A DNA stretch of 62,700 nucleotides from DATJGF01 sp035495315 (lineage in GTDB: Bacteria > Verrucomicrobiota > Verrucomicrobiia > Limisphaerales > UBA8199), in assembly GCA_035495315.1 (NCBI GenBank), contig DATJGF010000243.1:1-62700 (forward strand), given 5' to 3'. The position numbers were made by a program, and so were the translations under genes. The notes under the pieces were generated by a model that saw nothing but the letters and a program-made list of their open reading frames with translations, ran no database searches and had not been told where the DNA came from. Below, in pieces: positions 58,392 to 62,700 of this stretch; positions within the stretch are counted from its first letter, which is position 1, and every line of letters begins with the position of its first letter.

Positions 58392-59516
58392 ATGCGGCTT
58401 TTAGACCGTTATTTACTGCGCGAGTTGCTGATTCCGCTGGGCTACTGTCTCAGCGGCTTTTTAATTTTGTGGGTCGCCCAGGACATGATTGGCGAACTGA
58501 GTGGCTTTCAGAGCCGCAAACTTCTCTTAAGCGATATCGCGGAATATTATCTGGTCAAAGCGCCCGAGTTCATCGTCCTGATTTTGCCGATGGGGCTGCT
58601 CCTCGCGCTGCTGTATACGCTTACCAATCATTCCCGACATAACGAGATCACTGCGATTCGCTCCGCGGGCATTAGTGTTTGGCGTCTGTGCGTGCCCTAT
58701 TTGGCCGTCGGGCTGCTCGCGACAGCAGCCTCGTTCGCTTTGAATGAGCTGTGTGTGCCCAACAGCGGCGATATCGCAGAACAAATCCGCACGCGACGTT
58801 TGCCGCTTTCCCAGAACACTGGCGGCCGGAACCAAATCATTAATCAAGGATTTGATAACAAACGCGACGATCGGCTGTGGCACTTTGGGAGCTATCATCT
58901 AAAGACGACCGAAATGCTAGTGCCCGTCGTTATCTCGAAGCGCGGAGACGGTTCTCGCCGCTGGTTGAAAGCGGATCGCGCCGTTCGCACCAACGGGGTT
59001 TGGAGTTTTTTCAACGCTCGCCTGTATGATGAAACCGGATCCAATTCGCCACCTGTGCTGGTACTGAAAACAAACCTGCTTGCGATGCCTCAGTTCACCG
59101 AAACCCCGGACGAGATTCGGAGTGAACTGCGAATAAGCGCGATGCTGAATACCCTCTTGTTGAAGGGGGTGAAGCGGGCGGACATTCCCGTTACGCAGCT
59201 GTTGACCTATTTGAAACTGCACCCACACCCAAATCAGGCGGCGGCGCTTTACACAAAACTCCAGGGGCGACTGGCAACGCCTTGGACCTGCCTCGTAGTG
59301 GTGTTAATTGCGACGCCGTTTGGGGCGGCATCTGGACGCAGAAACGTCTTCGTAGGGGTTGCCAGCAGCATTTTGATTTTCTTCGTCTATTACGTTCTGC
59401 AGCAACTGTGCTTAGCGCTTGGAGCTGGCGGCACTCTGCCCGCGTGGCTTGCCGGCTGGGGTCCTAATCTCGCATTCGCACTGGTCGGTCTATGGTTGAT
59501 GGCGCGCATCCGGTGA
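58392..59516 (+). CDS. LptF/LptG (YjgP/YjgQ) family permease
   Basis: 374 residues. Helices near 10-30, 55-75 and 100-120, a periplasmic domain (~125-285, beta-rich), then three C-terminal helices ('TPWTCLVVVLIATPFGAASGRRNVFVGVASSILIFFVYYVLQQL', 'LPAWLAGWGPNLAFALVGLWLMARIR'). 'MRLLDRYLLRELLIPLGYCLSGFLILWVAQD' is a typical family start. Extracts lipopolysaccharide from the inner membrane together with LptB and LptC. Only one of the two usual permeases is here. LPS-type outer membrane fits a Gram-negative PVC bacterium. Confidence 0.93.
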   Translation: MRLLDRYLLRELLIPLGYCLSGFLILWVAQDMIGELSGFQSRKLLLSDIAEYYLVKAPEFIVLILPMGLLLALLYTLTNHSRHNEITAIRSAGISVWRLCVPYLAVGLLATAASFALNELCVPNSGDIAEQIRTRRLPLSQNTGGRNQIINQGFDNKRDDRLWHFGSYHLKTTEMLVPVVISKRGDGSRRWLKADRAVRTNGVWSFFNARLYDETGSNSPPVLVLKTNLLAMPQFTETPDEIRSELRISAMLNTLLLKGVKRADIPVTQLLTYLKLHPHPNQAAALYTKLQGRLATPWTCLVVVLIATPFGAASGRRNVFVGVASSILIFFVYYVLQQLCLALGAGGTLPAWLAGWGPNLAFALVGLWLMARIR

Positions 59517-59641
59517 TCAGCCCGTCTTTTGGGCGCTAGACCAATCTTCTCGCCCTTTTCGCTTGTGGTCTTTGCCAGAACGCCAGGCGCGGGTGCTTGC
59601 TAGGCGGCCGGCTCCGACCTAGAGTGAGCCACCATTTGCCG

Positions 59642-61372
59642 ATGAACAACGAGTTGGACGATCTAAAGGCGCGCTACGATCGCCTTCATCTTTTGTACCA
59701 AGTCGGCAATGTTATTCATTCGACCCTCGAACCGCAGGAGGCATTGCAGTTGATATTACGCGAGGCAGTTCGCGTCATGCGCGCCTCGAGCGGTTCCGCC
59801 GTGCTGATCAATCCGACCGATGGGTTTCTTGAGATCCATGCCTCGCATGGGTTGACTGCCGAGGCAGCGCAGCTCAAGCTCCGAGTCGGTGAAGGTATAA
59901 CCGGGTGGGTAGCCCGCAGCGGCAAACCCGCACGCGTTGGGGACGTCTGCAAGGATCGCCGCTATGTGATGCTCCGGCCCGAAGTTCGGTCCGAGTTGGC
60001 TGTCCCCCTGGAAGTCAACGGTGAAGTCAGGGGTGTGCTTAATGTCGATGCTGATCGACTGAACGCCTTCAGTGCCGACGATCAGAATCTTCTGGAGGCC
60101 CTTGCTGCTCAGGCCGCCCGCGTCATTCATAACACCTGGCTTTATGAGCAGCTGCGGCTCAAAGCACGTCTTTTTGAATCACTCGCCAGCGTCAGCCAAA
60201 CCATCAATTCCACGTTAAACCTCGATGACGCGCTCAATGTCATTACCAGGGAGGCTTGCGTGCTGATGAAGGCCAAAATGTGCTCGCTAATGCTGTTGGA
60301 CGAATCGCGCGAATGGCTGGATTTGCGCGCAAGCTTTGGCGCCAGCGAGCCTTATCTCCGCAAGCCAAGACTCTCGGTCGAGGAAAGTTTGCTCGGGATC
60401 ATCATTCGCCGCAAAAAGCCTTTACAATTACCAAATGTTCAAACCTCAACGCGTTATCAACACGCGGAGGTAGCTCGAGGCCAAGGGTTAGTGGCATTGT
60501 TAAGCGTCCCACTGCTCTACGGAGGGCAAGCGATCGGAACTTTAAGTGTTTACAGTGGAGCGCCTTACAGTTTTTCTAACGAGGAAGTCAGAATACTTTC
60601 CGCTCTCGCTGAATTGTCCGCCATCGCAATTGAAAAGGCCCGTTTGTACGAGCGCGTAGTTGATGTCGAGGAACAACTTCGCCAGAACGAGAAGCTCTCA
60701 GCCCTCGGTTTGCTTGCCGCCGAAGTAGCACACGAAATTCGTAACCCGTTGACAGTCTTGAAGATGCTTTACCATTCTTTAGATCTTAATTTCGCACCAG
60801 GCGACCCGCGAGCCAAAGATGCCCGGATCATCGACGAGAAAATCACGCATCTAAACAAGATCGTCGAACAGATTCTCGATTTTGCTCGCACCACGGAGCC
60901 ACAAATGGCTGCCGTTAACCTGAACAACCTCATCCAGGAGCTCGCGCTGCTCGTCCGACACAAATTCAAACATCAGAGTATTCGCCTTAATCTGCATCTT
61001 GATCCAAATCTGCCTCTCGTCATGGGAGAGGCTGGCCAGTTGGAACAGGCGTTCCTCAATCTGATTCTGAACGCGGCAGAGGCTATGCCCGACGGCGGGA
61101 GTCTATCAATTAGTTCAAGACCAGTTCGTGGAAACGGAGACGATCCTGGGCCGGAACGAGTCGCTGTGGAATTCAAAGATACTGGCCCCGGTATGTCAGA
61201 GACGCAACGCCGCCGAGCGTTTACTTCCCTGTTAACCAGTACCAAACCCAAAGGAACGGGTTTAGGTCTCGCTATCGTTGGCCGTATTATTGAAACACAC
61301 CAGGGTGATGTGGAGATTGACTCTGCGATCGGTCGCGGAACAACAATTACTGTTTTGCTCCCCACGGGTTGA
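59642..61372 (+). CDS. GAF-GAF sensor histidine kinase
   Basis: 576 residues from ATG 59642 (MNNELDDLKARYDRLHLLYQVG). Two GAF domains (~25-170 and ~185-340), no membrane segment, then HisKA with His364 in 'LLAAEVAHEIRNPLTVLKMLYHSL'. HATPase: N box 'NLILNAAEAMPDGG', G1 'DTGPGMSETQ', G2 'TKPKGTGLGLAIVGRI'. All ATP-binding and phospho-acceptor motifs intact. Cytoplasmic, so it senses an internal small molecule through GAF. No receiver domain is attached; its partner may be one of the lone receivers, such as those at 7-8.6 kb. Confidence 0.95.
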   Translation: MNNELDDLKARYDRLHLLYQVGNVIHSTLEPQEALQLILREAVRVMRASSGSAVLINPTDGFLEIHASHGLTAEAAQLKLRVGEGITGWVARSGKPARVGDVCKDRRYVMLRPEVRSELAVPLEVNGEVRGVLNVDADRLNAFSADDQNLLEALAAQAARVIHNTWLYEQLRLKARLFESLASVSQTINSTLNLDDALNVITREACVLMKAKMCSLMLLDESREWLDLRASFGASEPYLRKPRLSVEESLLGIIIRRKKPLQLPNVQTSTRYQHAEVARGQGLVALLSVPLLYGGQAIGTLSVYSGAPYSFSNEEVRILSALAELSAIAIEKARLYERVVDVEEQLRQNEKLSALGLLAAEVAHEIRNPLTVLKMLYHSLDLNFAPGDPRAKDARIIDEKITHLNKIVEQILDFARTTEPQMAAVNLNNLIQELALLVRHKFKHQSIRLNLHLDPNLPLVMGEAGQLEQAFLNLILNAAEAMPDGGSLSISSRPVRGNGDDPGPERVAVEFKDTGPGMSETQRRRAFTSLLTSTKPKGTGLGLAIVGRIIETHQGDVEIDSAIGRGTTITVLLPTG

Positions 61373-61531
61373 AGCCCACAGGCCAATGGATGCTTTTCGA
61401 CTTGTGCTTCTCTCGATCCTGAGGTGTTGTGCCGCTCGCGATTGTGGTATTGTGGCCACCTCATGAGCAGGTTCGCTGCAGAGATGTGGCTTAAGATGTC
61501 ACTAGTCACTATCATGGGTAATGTGATTAAA

Positions 61532-61575
61532 GACAATTGGTTGTCACATATTCTGAAGTCCGACAATCTGTTGTC
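61532..61575 (+). promoter_or_regulatory. Paired operator-like inverted repeats upstream of mnmG
   Basis: GACAATTGGTTGTC at 61532-61545 and GACAATCTGTTGTC at 61562-61575 are the same 5-4-5 inverted repeat (GACAA, four bases, TTGTC) spaced exactly 30 bases apart, about three turns of the helix. Such spacing places two protein dimers on one face of the DNA. No promoter I could place overlaps them. The mnmG ATG follows 42 bases later. Confidence 0.5.
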
Positions 61576-61616
61576 ATTTGTTGTTTTGATCAGAGCATCT
61601 TAGTTGTTAGCAAGCG

Positions 61617-62700
61617 ATGTTTGTTTATCCAAAACATTATGATGTCATCGTCGTTGGTGCCGGCCATGCCGGCATCGAGGCAGCACTCGCCGCCGCGCGC
61701 ATGGGATGCCAGACTCTTCTGCTGACAATGAATGCCGACACAGTGGGTCAGATGTCGTGCAACCCGGCCATTGGCGGATTGGCGAAAGGCCATTTGGCAC
61801 GAGAGGTTGATGCCTTGGGTGGAGAAATGGGGAAGGCAACCGACATGACTGGACTGCAGTTCAGGATGCTCAACTTGAAGAAGGGTCCTGCCGTTTGGGC
61901 ACCCCGAGCGCAATGTGACAAGAAGGCGTATCAGTTCCGGTTGAAATGGATTTGCGAGCGGGAAACGAATTTGGACCTGCGGCAGGGGCAGTGTCTAAGG
62001 CTGCTGCACAATAACAGACAGGTCAGCGGGATTGAAACTACGTTAGGCATTCAATACTCAGGCAAGACAGTTGTGGTGACTACTGGTACGTTCTTGAAGG
62101 GTCTGATGCACATAGGTCTTAGCCAGCACTCGGGAGGCCGATTGGGAGACTCAGCCGCTCTAGGTGTATCGGCATCGTTGATGGAGTTGGGACTAGAGTT
62201 AGGCCGTCTCAAGACGGGCACCCCTCCTCGTCTGTTAAAGCGTTCGATTGATTTCAGCAGGACGGAGGTTCAGCCCGGTGACGAGCCCGTTCCTCATTTT
62301 ACCTTTTGGCGGGACGATTTGTTCCACGTGGAACAAATCTCAAGAAGGCCAGTAGATCACTCCCGCACTGAGGAAATGTTCCACGTGGAACATTCTAGCA
62401 GCGCAGTCCAAGATCGCAGATACCCGCCGGGTTCGATTTTGGAAAGAATCGGAGGACAGCTTCCCTGTTACATTACCTATACGACTAAGGCTACTGCCGA
62501 AGTTATCCGCGCTAACCTCCACAAATCTCCGCTCTATTCCGGCGCAATCGAGGGCATCGGGCCTCGGTACTGTCCTTCCATCGAAGATAAGATCGTCAAG
62601 TTCCCGGAAAAGGAGCGACAGCAGATTTTCCTGGAGCCCGAGGGCATCGCCACGGATGAGATTTATGTGAACGGCTTCTCCACCTGCCTGCCTTACGAGG
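61617..62700 (+). CDS. mnmG: tRNA uridine-5-carboxymethylaminomethyl modification enzyme MnmG, 5' part
   Basis: First 361 codons, cut by the window edge. With MnmE it makes the xm5U34 modification of tRNA. FAD fold 'YDVIVVGAGHAGIEAALAAARMGCQTLLLTMNADTVGQMSCNPAIGGLAKGHLAREVDALGGEMG'; then 'GRLKTGTPPRL', 'LPCYITYTTKATAEVIRANLHKSPLYSGAIEGIGPRYCPSIEDKI', 'QIFLEPEG' and 'YVNGFSTCLPYE'. Between 'PHFTFW' and 'LPCYITYT' lie about 52 residues where E. coli MnmG, as I recall it, has 11. This insert contains two FHVE motifs, encoded by the two parS-like palindromes. The frame stays open throughout. Confidence 0.96.
   Translation, partial: MFVYPKHYDVIVVGAGHAGIEAALAAARMGCQTLLLTMNADTVGQMSCNPAIGGLAKGHLAREVDALGGEMGKATDMTGLQFRMLNLKKGPAVWAPRAQCDKKAYQFRLKWICERETNLDLRQGQCLRLLHNNRQVSGIETTLGIQYSGKTVVVTTGTFLKGLMHIGLSQHSGGRLGDSAALGVSASLMELGLELGRLKTGTPPRLLKRSIDFSRTEVQPGDEPVPHFTFWRDDLFHVEQISRRPVDHSRTEEMFHVEHSSSAVQDRRYPPGSILERIGGQLPCYITYTTKATAEVIRANLHKSPLYSGAIEGIGPRYCPSIEDKIVKFPEKERQQIFLEPEGIATDEIYVNGFSTCLPYE
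62320..62335. promoter_or_regulatory. parS-like site 1 inside mnmG
   Basis: TGTTCCACGTGGAACA, a perfect 16-bp palindrome matching the bacterial parS consensus (TGTTNCACGTGNAACA). Symmetry extends to 24 bp (62316-62339). It is in frame within mnmG and reads Leu-Phe-His-Val-Glu-Gln. parS is the binding site of the chromosome-partition protein ParB. Confidence 0.85.
62377..62392. promoter_or_regulatory. parS-like site 2 inside mnmG
   Basis: TGTTCCACGTGGAACA again, identical to site 1 over all 16 bases, with symmetry extending to 20 bp (62375-62394). Centre-to-centre distance from site 1 is 57 bp, exactly 19 codons, so it is read in the same phase (Met-Phe-His-Val-Glu-His). It falls in the insert that E. 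coli-type MnmG lacks. Confidence 0.85.

Noticed and set aside
1..62700. tRNA, rRNA, CRISPR array, integrase or prophage
   Set aside because: Looked for on both strands by eye; no cloverleaf ends, no regular spacer array, and no recognisable integrase, transposase or phage protein among the ORFs.

Overview
The window reads as ordinary bacterial chromosome from a member of the phylum Verrucomicrobiota (PVC superphylum), most likely a Pedosphaera/Limisphaerales-type soil or freshwater lineage. This rests on gene content: a PVC-type heme-binding membrane dehydrogenase (43843-46737), a PQQ-propeller membrane protein, a translationally coupled ECF sigma factor and Ser/Thr kinase pair, a DUF4038-type glycosidase, an ABC-2/CPBP-protease fusion, and many dispersed palindromic elements. 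The taxonomic call is inference; no rRNA gene is present to test it. I found no tRNA, rRNA, CRISPR array, prophage or complete insertion sequence.

Layout. 0.4-2.7 kb: three overlapping lipoprotein genes (LpoB, COG3014 and YcfL families). 3.0-9.4 kb: PadR regulator with a PQQ-propeller protein, YajQ, a rhomboid protease, three stand-alone response regulators, two small genes. 9.7-15.9 kb: Lrp/AsnC regulator overlapping an aminotransferase, then a NatAB-like ABC exporter whose last permease is fused to a CAAX-type (CPBP) protease. 16-25 kb: LOG-family protein, host-attachment-family protein, ileS, an HExxH membrane protein, an EIIA-Ntr protein, argS, dnaN. 25-34 kb: cysteine desulfurase, a sulfite-oxidase-like molybdoenzyme, a left-handed beta-helix protein, moaA, a coiled-coil protein, a Lon-N domain protein, a DUF1844 protein, a parvulin foldase, serA. 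34-42 kb: two large carbohydrate-related secreted proteins, YjbQ, an F420/NADP reductase-like protein and cysK, with three copies of one palindromic element. 42-48 kb: heme dehydrogenase plus diheme flavoprotein operon, a DUF1697 protein, then an eroded stretch with a gene remnant and an orphan terminator. 48.5-54.5 kb: sigma/kinase pair, cupin, ABC ATPase, SpmA/SpmB-like protein. 54.8-57.6 kb: Fur-family regulator with sufB and sufC. 57.8-62.7 kb: a pseudopilin, an LptF/LptG permease, a GAF-GAF histidine kinase and the 5' part of mnmG.

The strongest finding is at the right end. Two perfect 16-bp palindromes, TGTTCCACGTGGAACA, that match the ParB-binding parS consensus sit 57 bp (19 codons) apart in frame inside mnmG. 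The stretch of about 40 codons that holds them is extra relative to E. coli MnmG as I recall it. Together with a dnaN promoter overlapped by a perfect DnaA box 37 kb away, this suggests the window is close to the replication origin and carries the chromosome's centromere-like site inside a tRNA-modification gene.

A second theme is mobile palindromic DNA. At least four families of 85-160 bp inverted-repeat elements occur here, with at least nine copies in all. One pair brackets the GH140-like gene and may supply its start codon. Another forms the last ~21 codons of an ABC ATPase, and a third ends the permease-protease ORF. Regulatory DNA is readable at several promoters: a PadR-family and a Fur-family gene each have a strong sigma-70 promoter placing the transcript start within a few bases of the ATG, plus an operator-like inverted repeat.
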